Shown one piece after another: positions 26,078 through 34,429 of a stretch of 35,985 nucleotides of DNA. The stretch is from Pseudomonadota bacterium (lineage in GTDB: Bacteria; Pseudomonadota; Gammaproteobacteria; Legionellales; Legionellaceae), in the NCBI GenBank assembly GCA_020051095.1, contig JAGVJN010000050.1, forward strand, positions 1-35,985, read 5' to 3'. The stretch's first letter is position 1. Every line of letters begins with the position of its first letter. The position numbers were made by a program, and so were the translations under genes. The notes below the pieces were generated by a model. That model was not told where the DNA came from. It searched no databases and saw only the letters and a list, made by a program, of their open reading frames with translations.

Positions 26078-26287
26078 CTAATCCCCATGGATATGTTCAG
26101 CAAGCTCTGTTCCGCTAATTACTCCATCTTCGTAAAGCTGCTGAGCTTTCCCTGCAGTCAAACGTGGTTTTTTAGATTCATCAGAGACAAAGGCTGCAAT
26201 GGCTTGCAAGGCCAAAACACTGACCTTACCAAGAATTTTCAATCCCCTAAAAATCACCGATTGTGTGGGTTTGATGTGCTTAATCAT
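26078..26287 (-). CDS. Small antisense gene inside the conjugation operon, SHOCT-like tail
   Basis: 69 residues if started at 26287, where GGAAAAG lies 6 nt upstream; 74 residues from 26302 without a ribosome site. It has a basic N-terminus, a hydrophobic helix (ILGKVSVLALQAIAAFV) and a C-terminal KKPRLTAGKAQQLYEDGVIS followed by GTELAEHI, like the short oligomerisation motif at the end of many small membrane proteins (ALYEAGLIT...EL). It occupies almost all of the 234-bp gap between the TraG-like and next plus-strand genes, where the plus strand has no credible gene. It is convergent to the traG-like gene by 11 bp. Function unknown. Confidence 0.6.
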   Translation of the reverse strand: MIKHIKPTQSVIFRGLKILGKVSVLALQAIAAFVSDESKKPRLTAGKAQQLYEDGVISGTELAEHIHGD

Positions 26288-26300
26288 AAGGAGCTTTTCC

Positions 26301-26633
26301 ATGTTAAATAAACGTATTTATAAATCCATTATAGGCATAAGCAAAATCCTTCTGCCAGTAGTGCTGCTTTTATTACTGGCACCTCAACTCATTCGGTTTA
26401 ATTTAGAGTTAAGTATGGCCAACCGTTTTTTTCAAACTCATCAAATGAGTTTTCTTATCTTTCATGGCCTATTTTATCTTGCTTTATATTGGTGCGGGCC
26501 AAGGCTGATTACTGTTCTTATAAATCGTTGCAAACATGAGATTAATGAATCCCAGATCAAATTGGCCTTGCAAGCCAGAGGGTATCTGTTAGCTGCTTTA
26601 GTCTTTTTTGAATTATTGATTTGGTGGAGATAG
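26301..26633 (+). CDS. Small membrane protein before the coupling protein, unknown family
   Basis: 110 residues from the ATG at 26301, with AAGGAG at 26289-26294; a longer frame back to 26199 overlaps the antisense gene and lacks a ribosome site. Hydrophobic segments are at about 14-30 (ILLPVVLLLLLAPQL), 45-62 and 90-108 (YLLAALVFFELLIWW), with a basic loop (LINRCKHEINESQIK). Genes of this size and topology commonly precede traD in such clusters. It may assist the coupling protein; no family recognised. The ends are close-packed: the next start lies 2 nt after its stop. Confidence 0.7.
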   Translation: MLNKRIYKSIIGISKILLPVVLLLLLAPQLIRFNLELSMANRFFQTHQMSFLIFHGLFYLALYWCGPRLITVLINRCKHEINESQIKLALQARGYLLAALVFFELLIWWR

Positions 26634-26635
26634 TA

Positions 26636-28642
26636 ATGAACCAATATCCTGTTGAAAATATGCTTCGAGAGCCGACTGAAATCTATACCAGCCTAACTTG
26701 TACAGCACTTGCACTACTTGCTGTCACAGAGCCTTGTCTATTCCTACTAACTCAAAGCATGGGTTATTACGCAGGATTAAGTCTGATGACTCTAAGTCTT
26801 GTACGAGGGTATCAAGCGTTGCGTATTAAACGCTACCACAAAAAATTAATTGCTATGCCGTATTATGCTTTATCAACCACTGAAGTTCCTGTTTCAAAAA
26901 AATGGCTGTTTCTTGGCAAAGGTTTTCGCTGGCTTCCACATCACACCCAACGACTACACCAAATTAAACAAATTAGAAACGAATCTTTTATGCAACGCGG
27001 TAACTGCTATCGTGTAGTGAGAAATTATTGCACAAACCACGAGAAGGCTGTATTAACCAAATTCTTCAATAAACCATCGAGATTAAACCCATTTAAGCCT
27101 GATCCACCAGTAGGCGGTAGTCCTTATCTGCATGGATTAGGAGAAAAAGATACTCCAATTCACATCCCACAAGAAGTGCGAGTTGGCCACACTTTTATAG
27201 TTGGCACAACCCGCGTTGGTAAAACACGATTAGCCAGCATCCTAATCAATCAAGATATTAGAAATGGCGATGCAGTTATTGTCGTTGATCCAAAGGGTGA
27301 TTTGGATTTAGTACGTGATATGTACTCTGCCTGCCATTCTAGTGGAAGACTACATGATTTTAGGATTGTGCACTTAGGTTTTCCCGAGTTGTCTGCCTTT
27401 TACAATCCACTGAAAAACTATGATCAAGTGAGTGAGGTCGCCACTCGTATTACCGATGCAATTGCTGCAGAAGGTGAAGGCAAACAATTTGCCGCTTTTG
27501 CCTGGAAGTACATCAATATCGTGGCAATTTGTCTTGAAGAAATGAAGCAACCCATCACGTACAAGACCATAGCCTTTTACATTAGCCGTCTGGATCAATT
27601 ACTCATGGCCTACTCTGATGCTACATTTCCTACACATGACTCTAATTATCATGAAAAAATAGAAGAAATCATCGCTAATAATGACTGCCGTGTGGACAAA
27701 TACGGCAATACACCACCACCCATGAGCCGCTCAAAGGCTGTGGTTAAATACTTACAAGAATACATCAGTAAAACCATTACTTCAGGTAACGTTGAAAGCC
27801 TTCATGATCAGGTGCTCATTGATCTGTTTGATGCAGCCATCATGGACAAAAATTATTACGATAAAATCACAGCAAGTGTCGGCCCAGTATTGTCTGAGAT
27901 TAATAAAAGTAACGCATCAAGCATCTTTTCATTTCACAATAGTACTTGTGAAATCGAATTGATGAACGCAATTAAGAATAAGCAAGTCATCTACATCGGA
28001 TTAGATAGTCTGACTAATCCCAACATTGCCCAGGCCGTTGGCAAAGCCTTTTTATCTGATTTAGTATCCACTGCAGGAAAAATATATAAAGAAAGTAATG
28101 CTCATTACTGCCTCAATTTACATTGCGATGAACTCTCCGAAATTATCCAGGATTCGTTTGTCAAAATTTTAAATAAAGCAGGTGGAGCTGGTTTCCAAGT
28201 CACTGCCTATGCCCAGACCAAGCAAGATATGGAAGTAGCTTTAGGATCAAAAGCTAAAGCTGAAGTAACAGAAGGAAATCTAAACACGCTCATTATGTTA
28301 CGTGTCAAAAATGAGGAAACAGCTAACTTATTAGTCAAAGTCCTACCGAAAGTTGGCGTGGTCGATCACACTCAAGTTTCTATGGTCAACGACACACCCC
28401 ATGGAGAGGACGGCGTTTATTTCAATACTACCAATGAAGATCGAGTACAAACCACCGCAGTACCTATGATTGATGTCAATGACATTATCTCATTGCCCAA
28501 AGGGCAAGCCTTTGTTTTAGTGAATGGCGGAGAGCTATATAAGGTGAGAATCCCCTTGCCTGTTAACGATGGATTAGCCCCCAAGGATATCAAGAGTGCT
28601 ATTCGTGCAATTAACCAATTGGATGATAACCTTGGAGATTAA
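26636..28642 (+). CDS. traD: Type IV coupling protein, TraD-like (SXT/TOL ICE class)
   Basis: 668 residues from the ATG at 26636 (GGAG at 26626-26629, 6 nt upstream); an earlier in-frame TTG exists. N-terminal membrane helices lie at about 22-65. Walker A GTTRVGKTRLAS is near residue 190 and is followed by VIVVDPKGDLDLV. A second Walker B-like element, LNLHCDELSEI, is near 490, and the T4CP-typical AYAQTKQDM about 40 residues later. It is the ATPase that brings the relaxase-DNA complex to the channel. In related clusters traD often precedes the pilus genes; here it comes after traG. Confidence 0.92.
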   Translation: MNQYPVENMLREPTEIYTSLTCTALALLAVTEPCLFLLTQSMGYYAGLSLMTLSLVRGYQALRIKRYHKKLIAMPYYALSTTEVPVSKKWLFLGKGFRWLPHHTQRLHQIKQIRNESFMQRGNCYRVVRNYCTNHEKAVLTKFFNKPSRLNPFKPDPPVGGSPYLHGLGEKDTPIHIPQEVRVGHTFIVGTTRVGKTRLASILINQDIRNGDAVIVVDPKGDLDLVRDMYSACHSSGRLHDFRIVHLGFPELSAFYNPLKNYDQVSEVATRITDAIAAEGEGKQFAAFAWKYINIVAICLEEMKQPITYKTIAFYISRLDQLLMAYSDATFPTHDSNYHEKIEEIIANNDCRVDKYGNTPPPMSRSKAVVKYLQEYISKTITSGNVESLHDQVLIDLFDAAIMDKNYYDKITASVGPVLSEINKSNASSIFSFHNSTCEIELMNAIKNKQVIYIGLDSLTNPNIAQAVGKAFLSDLVSTAGKIYKESNAHYCLNLHCDELSEIIQDSFVKILNKAGGAGFQVTAYAQTKQDMEVALGSKAKAEVTEGNLNTLIMLRVKNEETANLLVKVLPKVGVVDHTQVSMVNDTPHGEDGVYFNTTNEDRVQTTAVPMIDVNDIISLPKGQAFVLVNGGELYKVRIPLPVNDGLAPKDIKSAIRAINQLDDNLGD

Positions 28643-28643
28643 T

Positions 28644-29183
28644 ATGAAAGCAGAAATTACTTTAAACATTCGTACTCGTGAAGTGTATAAACTATTCGAG
28701 AGAAAAATCAGTGGCGAGAGGCTATTTATTGAGGCTATTTTGTATAAAATTAATACTGTCATTGGGCGCTGCCGCAAGCAAGACCCAGTTGCCCTTAAAG
28801 TACTGTACGAAATAGAGCAACAGCTCAATGTATTAATTCAGGAATATGCTTCTGAAATTAAGCGCTTTGAAGAGCTTCTTTCAAAAAAGAAAGAGTTTCA
28901 AAACAAACAAATCAATTTTATGGTGCAATTTCATCCAAAGATTACTGTCAGCAATCCAATCAGTATGAAGCTGGCTGAGTTGATTGAAGTTTATGACCGA
29001 CTCATTGCGATTTTGAAATTACTTCGGCTTACTGGGTGTTTTGATACAGATGAAATTTATTTTAGTAACATTAAACATCATCAAAAATCCACTAATCAAG
29101 TGCTGAGTAAAATTCTTCTATATAATTTTGAAAAACCAATTGTATCCTTTTGTACAAGAGATAAAGGGTATGTTGCTCTTTAG
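28644..29183 (+). CDS. DUF1845 / PFL_4669-family (AcaB-like) ICE protein
   Basis: 179 residues from the ATG at 28644, 1 bp after the traD stop; GGAG lies at about 28634. It is entirely helical and soluble. It has ITLNIRTREVYKLFERKIS at the start, a predicted long helix in the middle (EIEQQLNVLIQEYASEIKRF), an FHPKITVSNPISMKLAELIE segment and a YDRLIAILKLLRLTG region. This matches the general pattern of the family associated with traD in GI-type ICEs, some members of which (AcaB) are transcriptional activators; the family call is by eye. It ends the T4SS operon. Confidence 0.55.
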   Translation: MKAEITLNIRTREVYKLFERKISGERLFIEAILYKINTVIGRCRKQDPVALKVLYEIEQQLNVLIQEYASEIKRFEELLSKKKEFQNKQINFMVQFHPKITVSNPISMKLAELIEVYDRLIAILKLLRLTGCFDTDEIYFSNIKHHQKSTNQVLSKILLYNFEKPIVSFCTRDKGYVAL

Positions 29184-29338
29184 CTTAACAACAAATTAAG
29201 TAGAGATTGGAAACAAACTTGAGTTACTTACCATAAGTTAGTTTTCAATTTTAAATTTTGGGACGACCTATGATTCATGCTATTATTTGTTTCTTTTAAT
29301 TGAATAAAATTATAAGTTGGTAGGTGAGGTGATTTTTC

Positions 29339-29914
29339 ATGACTCAACAGATATTGTATCTAGAATCATTGCCTCTTCATGCCTATCAAGACTTAAATCT
29401 CGCAGTTTTCGTAAAAAACTTGAAAGGATGTTATCTCTGGGGAAATGGTTTTTTTATTGGCAAATCAGCGGGATTTAAATCACTTAGCGAAATTTATAAT
29501 AAGCAGGATTATCATTTTACATGGCACCATTATGCCGATGAACTCAGAACAAATGATCAATTGTTATTTGAAAGTGGTCAAAGTTTAAGTGCCTATGAGC
29601 AAGTATTACGTCATGATGGGACTATTGTAAATATAGTCAGCAAAAAAAGTCCTTTATTTGATAAAGAACTCAATCCAATTGGTCTAATTGGTTTTAGCAT
29701 AGAATTACCTCAATCGAACATCATACAGACCTTAACTCCTCGAGAGTACAATACCTTATTGCTACTATCTGAAGGGCATACTGACAAACAAACAGCAAAA
29801 AAGTTAGGTATTTCTCCTAGAACCGTTGAAGCACATATTAATAACTCAAAACAAAAATTAGGCGTTAAAACTCGAGCAGAATTAATAGCCCAATTTTCGC
29901 GTAAGCATCCGTGA
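29339..29914 (+). CDS. PAS-domain LuxR-type transcriptional regulator
   Basis: 191 residues. A single PAS-like sensor domain at about 12-122 (LAVFVKNLKGCYLWGNGFFI) and RHDGTIVNIVSKKSPLF) is followed by a LuxR HTH at about 130-188: TLTPREYNTLLLLSEGHTDK, then TAKKLGISPRTVEAHINNSK. There is no receiver or autoinducer-binding domain. The PAS Trp/Asn pattern suggests a small-molecule or partner input, but ligand residues cannot be told. Its targets could be the cargo downstream or the operon upstream. A GAGGTGA site precedes the ATG. A 6-bp hairpin follows. Confidence 0.85.
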   Translation: MTQQILYLESLPLHAYQDLNLAVFVKNLKGCYLWGNGFFIGKSAGFKSLSEIYNKQDYHFTWHHYADELRTNDQLLFESGQSLSAYEQVLRHDGTIVNIVSKKSPLFDKELNPIGLIGFSIELPQSNIIQTLTPREYNTLLLLSEGHTDKQTAKKLGISPRTVEAHINNSKQKLGVKTRAELIAQFSRKHP

Positions 29915-29929
29915 TTTCACGAAGTGAAA
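29915..29929. terminator. Small hairpin after the LuxR gene
   Basis: TTTCAC-GAA-GTGAAA (29915-29929), a perfect 6-bp stem with a 3-nt loop starting directly after the TGA stop. It lacks a T-run, so it is a weak terminator or regulatory hairpin at best. Confidence 0.3.
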
Positions 29930-30008
29930 ATGAATGTCATGCTCCTTAAAATCACTCCACCTACAACAATAGGTTAATCATTATTTAAACCAATGGGAGT
30001 TAAGAAAT

Positions 30009-30428
30009 ATGAAGTTAAACATTAAAACTTGTGCAGTCATGATGAGCTTATCATTAGCAAGTCATATGGTATTTGCAGAACAAAACACGATAACTTACAA
30101 AAATATGCGTGGTTCAACACTAAAACTGAACTTCAGTAAACAAGATACTTTAACAGGGACATTTACAACTGCTGTCGCCTCAAAGGACTGTCAGAACGTT
30201 ATTGGTACGAAAAGACCAATTATAGGTTATATTGATGGCACGGCCATAACCTTCAGTGTTAACTACCCAACATGTGGCTCCGTAGTTACACTTACAGGAC
30301 ATATTAACCCGAATAAAGATACAATAGACACCATTGCCGTTATAGCACATCAAGCTTCTACCTTTACTGGAAGTCCAGGTTCTCAATTCATAACCCATGA
30401 TACATTTATCAAAAAAAGTAAGGGTTAA
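30009..30428 (+). CDS. Secreted avidin-fold protein, rhizavidin-like, with altered biotin pocket
   Basis: 139 residues with a signal peptide ending near VFA (residue 23). The remainder aligns by eye to the avidin family, best to the dimeric rhizavidin type: NMRGSTLKL, then LTGTFTTAVASKDCQN, PIIGYIDGTAITFSVNYPTC and HDTF. Kept: Asn32, Ser36, Val56, Ser91, Asp131 (equivalents of streptavidin N23, S27, V47, S88, D128), and the two Cys (61 and 89) matching rhizavidin's disulfide. Changed: Tyr43 to Phe52, Trp79 to Tyr86, Trp92 to Leu95, Trp108 to Ala110. Biotin binding is therefore likely weak or replaced by another ligand. GGGAG precedes the start. Confidence 0.7.
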   Translation: MKLNIKTCAVMMSLSLASHMVFAEQNTITYKNMRGSTLKLNFSKQDTLTGTFTTAVASKDCQNVIGTKRPIIGYIDGTAITFSVNYPTCGSVVTLTGHINPNKDTIDTIAVIAHQASTFTGSPGSQFITHDTFIKKSKG

Positions 30429-30451
30429 ATAAATTATTTGTGGTACCTAGC

Positions 30452-30482
30452 TGCGTCGCTGAGGATTTATTTCAGTGACGCA
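30452..30482. terminator. 11-bp hairpin after the avidin-like gene
   Basis: TGCGTCGCTGA (30452-30462) pairs with TCAGTGACGCA (30472-30482), with one G-T pair and a 9-nt loop, 24 nt after the stop. No T-run follows (AACGATGG), so Rho-independent termination is uncertain; it could also be an operator or an old repeat arm. Confidence 0.4.
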
Positions 30483-30665
30483 AACGATGGAGCATAACTC
30501 AAACAATTTTTACCTGAAGTTATTCAAATCCTCTCGCAGCGAGTATAAAGCACCCATCAATAGAATTCGAGTTAACAATCAGACAAGCTGTTTTTAAACC
30601 AGATAGACACATCAATCAATGATTGTATAATACCGCCATTGAAAAACATTATGTTAGGAACACTA

Positions 30666-31031
30666 ATGATTAAAAAAATTGCTTTTACGATGTACCCTGT
30701 TAAAAATATGGAACGAGCAAGACATTTTTATGAAAATATCTTAGAGATTGAGGTCGGTAAAATTTCTGCACAAGGTGCTTGGATAGAATATGATTTACCC
30801 GGTGGAGGCTGCTTTACTATTACCACATTAGCCCAAGATGTAACGCCCAGTGCCAATGCCGGTGGAAGTATCGCTTTTGAGGTAGAAAACCTGGAAGAAT
30901 TAGTCAATAAACTAAAATTACAGGATGTTCAATTTAAATTAGACATTTTCTCCTCTCCTGTATGTCGAATGGCCGTTATCCTAGATTCTGAAGGCAATGC
31001 TATTACCCTGCACCAACTACACAATCACTAA
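30666..31031 (+). CDS. VOC (glyoxalase/bleomycin-resistance fold) family protein
   Basis: 121 residues from the ATG at 30666, with AGGA (30656-30659) 6 nt upstream; an earlier in-frame start at 30639 lacks one. One vicinal-oxygen-chelate module of two beta-alpha-beta-beta-beta units: KIAFTMYPVKNMERARHFYE at the start and GGSIAFEVENLEELVNKLKL in the second half, ending ILDSEGNAITLHQ. The acidic metal ligand usual near the end (often Glu) is replaced around AITLHQ, so it may be a binding protein rather than an enzyme. Neighbouring modification genes suggest a role with small molecules. It lies in a run of five plus-strand genes with short gaps. Confidence 0.8.
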   Translation: MIKKIAFTMYPVKNMERARHFYENILEIEVGKISAQGAWIEYDLPGGGCFTITTLAQDVTPSANAGGSIAFEVENLEELVNKLKLQDVQFKLDIFSSPVCRMAVILDSEGNAITLHQLHNH

Positions 31032-31064
31032 TTGCTAGAGCTTCTGAATCCAAGGATCATTCCA

Positions 31065-31799
31065 ATGACAAGTACCTACATTATCACCGGAGCAGGTAAA
31101 GGTTCTGGGCGTTTTTTTGCAAAAACAGTTGCTGAATTGGGCCATGATATCGCTTTAATTTCTAGAACAGCTTCTGATTTAGACAGCCTAAAAATAGAAT
31201 TACAACGTATTAATGCAAACATCAAAATCTCAACACATGCCGTTGATCTTTCTGATCCACTTCAAACTAGAAAATCCTTTGATATCATTCATTCTATCCA
31301 TGGGCAAACGATCAAAGCAGTGATTTGCTTTGCTGGCTCATGGATAAAAAGTAAACCCATAGAATTATTGGAATCATCTGATTTTTTAGAAGGTTTGCAA
31401 TCTAATTTTTTCTGCACGTTTAATACCATTAAAGAGACGATCAGAATTAGCAGTGGAGCATTACAGGGATTAGCAATTATTACGATCGGAGGCACCTCAA
31501 GTATCTGGATGAATCCAGAAGCGCCAGTAATGTCAGTTGCAAAGGGAGCAGTGAGCCATTACTCCCGGGTTTTGGCTAAACAATTACTTTCTAAGGACAT
31601 CCATGTCGCGCACTTAATCATTGATGGTCCTATTCTTAATGACAGAGGCTTAGCGCTTAATCCTGATTTTCAGGAAAACGAATTTATCAAGCCCGACTCC
31701 ATTGCTCGGGAAATACATCATGTCATTAATCAACCTCATGATGCTTGGACTTTTGAATGGGATATTAGGCCATTTACGAGACATACAAAGCTAATTTAA
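31065..31799 (+). CDS. Short-chain dehydrogenase/reductase-like protein lacking the catalytic Tyr
   Basis: 244 residues from the ATG at 31065, with AAGGA 8 nt upstream; a TTG start at 31032 lacks one. Rossmann fold: cofactor loop TGAGKGSG at residues 8-15, SRT after the second strand (NADP-type), and DLSD near 61. The usual NNAG is CFAG (88-91). The candidate catalytic Ser lies in IGGTSS (about 141-146) and Lys160 in SVAKGA, but the Tyr of YxxxK (position 156) is Met. It may have lost normal SDR chemistry. The neighbours suggest a small modification cluster. Confidence 0.8.
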   Translation: MTSTYIITGAGKGSGRFFAKTVAELGHDIALISRTASDLDSLKIELQRINANIKISTHAVDLSDPLQTRKSFDIIHSIHGQTIKAVICFAGSWIKSKPIELLESSDFLEGLQSNFFCTFNTIKETIRISSGALQGLAIITIGGTSSIWMNPEAPVMSVAKGAVSHYSRVLAKQLLSKDIHVAHLIIDGPILNDRGLALNPDFQENEFIKPDSIAREIHHVINQPHDAWTFEWDIRPFTRHTKLI

Positions 31800-31815
31800 A
31801 TTCGAGAATGCAAGA

Positions 31816-33513
31816 GTGAAAAAAGATCAAAAACCCAATCCTCACATCATAGATAAAGCGAAACAAATACTTTCGGATTACTTTAACACGAAAATAGATA
31901 TAGATTCAGTGGTGTTTTTAAGTGATCCTGAACGAAGAAACATTGTATTACGTCTAGGACTTTTACATGATTCTACAATAATTCCCAAGACTGTGATTTT
32001 GAAGCAATCCTTACCTGAAAAGGAAAATGATCAGGAAGCTTTTGCTCGATTTGCAAGAGATTGGTCTGGTCTTGAATTTGCATCAAAAATCCCCCAACGC
32101 ACTCATAACACCCCTCTTTTTTATAGTGGAGAGAAAGAACATCGATTCATTTTAATCGAAGATTTGGGCATTAGACATGTGAGCCTAGTAGATTCGCTGA
32201 CGCTTTCTAACCGAGATAAAGCGATTCGTGCGCTTAGTCGATTTATGAAAGCATTAGGAAGCTTCCATGCTGCAAGCGCTGGCCATACCCAGTTATATGA
32301 AACTATTTTAAGGCAAATCCATGGAGAGGACGATTCGCAAACATATGACCCAGCTCATGTCCTTAATGATTTAATTAACCGGTTAAAATCAGCTCACCAA
32401 ACGTTAAATTTATCACTGTCAAATGAATACATTCATGAAGCTCAAAATCTTGTCAAGTCCATACTTAGCCCAGGACCTTTCACTGTGCTAACCCATGGCG
32501 ATATTTGTCCAGACAATGTTTTCGACCATGAAGAGAACTATGAATTACAACTTATCGATTTTGAATGGGCCATTGTTGGAAATGCCTTATTAGATGGCAC
32601 TTATTTGCGCATGAGCATGCCAACCTGTTGGTGTGCCAAAGCCATTCCTAAAGAGGTTATTGATTCGTTAGAATTGATTTATCGAAAAGAAATCATCAGA
32701 ACTATTCCAGAAGCAAAAGACGATGCCATCTATCAAAAAGCCTATACAGAAGCCTGTGGCTTTTGGATCCTTCAACAAACTCTCCATTTCATAGATTCAT
32801 CACTTGAAAATGACCGAGTGGGACCTTCTGGACCTGTTCCAGAAAATTCGCTATGGAAACCAGAAGAAAATTGGGTAAGACCGAGAGTATTATCTCGGTT
32901 ACAAGCATTCATTGAAGTCGCAACATCTAACGGTTTATTGCCTCACCTAACACAGATGGCAAAAGCGGTATTAGATGAAATTCAAAAACGCTGGCCTAAT
33001 GCAAAACCTCTAGAATTTTATCCTGCCTTTCAGTCTCCCAAATTTTATATCAGGGCATATAAACTGGGGGACGAGGCAGAAATTTATCAGCTTTTTTATG
33101 ACACTGTCCATTCTGTTAACAGAAAAGATTACACTGAGGAGCAACTAGACGCGTGGGCTCCTAAAAATCCCGATTTAAGCAACTGGACAAATTCGCTCTC
33201 TAAAAACCAAAGTTTTGTTGCTATAGACACAGATAGTAGACGAATTATTGGTTTCGCAGATCTGGAAGAGAACGGTTGTCTCAATCGGGGATATGTCCAT
33301 AAAGATTATCAGGAACAAGGTATAGGTAAAGCCTTGCTTATCGCTCGTGAAAATAGAGCTAGAGAGTTGGGTATTAAACAACTATTCTCAGAGGTAAGCA
33401 TTACGGCAAAACCTTTCTTTGAAAAATGTGGGTATGTAACCATTAATGAACAAACAAAGGTGTTCAACGGTGTTTCATTTATTAACTATTACATGATTAA
33501 AGATTTAATCTAA
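31816..33513 (+). CDS. Fusion protein: aminoglycoside-phosphotransferase-like kinase plus GNAT acetyltransferase
   Basis: 565 residues, GTG start at 31816 (the frame has no earlier ATG and no strong ribosome site). N-terminal APH-like kinase, about 20-370: ATP lysine region TVILKQSLPE (Lys63), hinge LIEDLG (113-118), catalytic loop THGDICPDNVF with Asp229 and Asn234, and metal site IDFEW (Asp248). C-terminal GNAT domain, about 410-565: IRAYKLGDEAEIYQLFYDTV, then YVHKDYQEQGIGKALL with the acetyl-CoA loop QEQGIG (499-504) and FFEKCGY (534-540). The order (kinase then acetyltransferase) is opposite to AAC(6')-APH(2''). Substrate unknown; it overlaps the next gene's start by 1 nt. Confidence 0.9.
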   Translation: MKKDQKPNPHIIDKAKQILSDYFNTKIDIDSVVFLSDPERRNIVLRLGLLHDSTIIPKTVILKQSLPEKENDQEAFARFARDWSGLEFASKIPQRTHNTPLFYSGEKEHRFILIEDLGIRHVSLVDSLTLSNRDKAIRALSRFMKALGSFHAASAGHTQLYETILRQIHGEDDSQTYDPAHVLNDLINRLKSAHQTLNLSLSNEYIHEAQNLVKSILSPGPFTVLTHGDICPDNVFDHEENYELQLIDFEWAIVGNALLDGTYLRMSMPTCWCAKAIPKEVIDSLELIYRKEIIRTIPEAKDDAIYQKAYTEACGFWILQQTLHFIDSSLENDRVGPSGPVPENSLWKPEENWVRPRVLSRLQAFIEVATSNGLLPHLTQMAKAVLDEIQKRWPNAKPLEFYPAFQSPKFYIRAYKLGDEAEIYQLFYDTVHSVNRKDYTEEQLDAWAPKNPDLSNWTNSLSKNQSFVAIDTDSRRIIGFADLEENGCLNRGYVHKDYQEQGIGKALLIARENRARELGIKQLFSEVSITAKPFFEKCGYVTINEQTKVFNGVSFINYYMIKDLI

Positions 33514-34429
33514 TGATCAATAATGACAATGTAAATAAGGAAATTATCAAATGGGGTTGCGCATACCTCTCATCCCACAACTATACGCTAAAGAGCAACC
33601 AGCCTGAAAATGTGCTTAACACACCTTGGTCCTATGTGGTTCGCTTTGAAACATCTGATGGTTACATCTATTTAAACCAGCGCTGTTTGCATTGGAGCCA
33701 ACAATTATCCAAATTTTACAAGAACAATTTCATGCCTCTGTTCCAATAGTTATCGCACGCAATACTGAATTAAATTGTTTTTTAATGAAAGATGCAGGTA
33801 AGCCATTACGAGAAATTCTAAAACTGAAATTCGATGAAGCTTTACTTTGCAGAGCGATTGACCAATTTACCTCACTACAGATGGCTGTGGCAGATCGTGT
33901 GGATGTTTTTCTTGATATTGGAGTTCCTGATTATCGACTAGATAAATTGTCTGGTTTATATAATAAGTTAATTTCACAAAAAGATTTATTGGAAGCGGAA
34001 GGACTAACAGAAGTAGAAATTAGTCAATTGGAGGCATTACTTCCAAAGGTTATTAGTTTGTGTAAAAAATTATCTGGCTATTCTATCAAACAAACCATCG
34101 TTCAGCCTGATTTTAATGACAATAACACACTCATTGACAACGTATTGAAAAAAATCACGATTATTGATTTAGGTGAAATAGTAATCTCTCATCCATTTTT
34201 TTCGCTGCTAAACTGTTTGGAACAAATAAAAAAACATCACGGACTAACAGATAAAGATGATACGTATCTGAGGATTAAAGATGCTTGCTTTAAAAATTAT
34301 ATGAATTTTTTTGAATCTAAAGTGCAATTGTTAGATGCTTTTACAACTGCACAATTATTAAGTAGTGTTTATGGGATATCGTACCAATATAGATTTATGA
34401 TTGCGTGTGTGTATTCCGGAGCGAAATGA
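33513..34429 (+). pseudogene. APH-like phosphotransferase gene broken by a one-base frameshift and an IS21 insertion
   Basis: Two plus-strand frames make one protein. Frame A (33513 onward) covers the first ~52 residues (WSYVVRFETSDGYIYL), frame B (through about 33671-34429) the rest. Adding one A to the A-run at 33674-33676 (TATTTAAACC) gives YIYLKPALFALEPTII, joining them into one frame of ~305 residues. Frame B carries catalytic-loop-like IVQPDFNDNN, with Asp and the final Asn kept but His-Gly replaced, then IIDLGE and SHPFFSLLNC. It ends ...YRFMIACVYSGAK at 34429, where the last ~8 codons appear to lie in the IS end, so the normal C-terminal helix is missing. A sequencing error in the A-run is possible. 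Confidence 0.65.

Noticed and set aside
26063..26311. 82-residue plus-strand frame after the TraG-like gene
   Set aside because: Composition is not protein-like and it is the shadow of the better antisense gene; no ribosome site.
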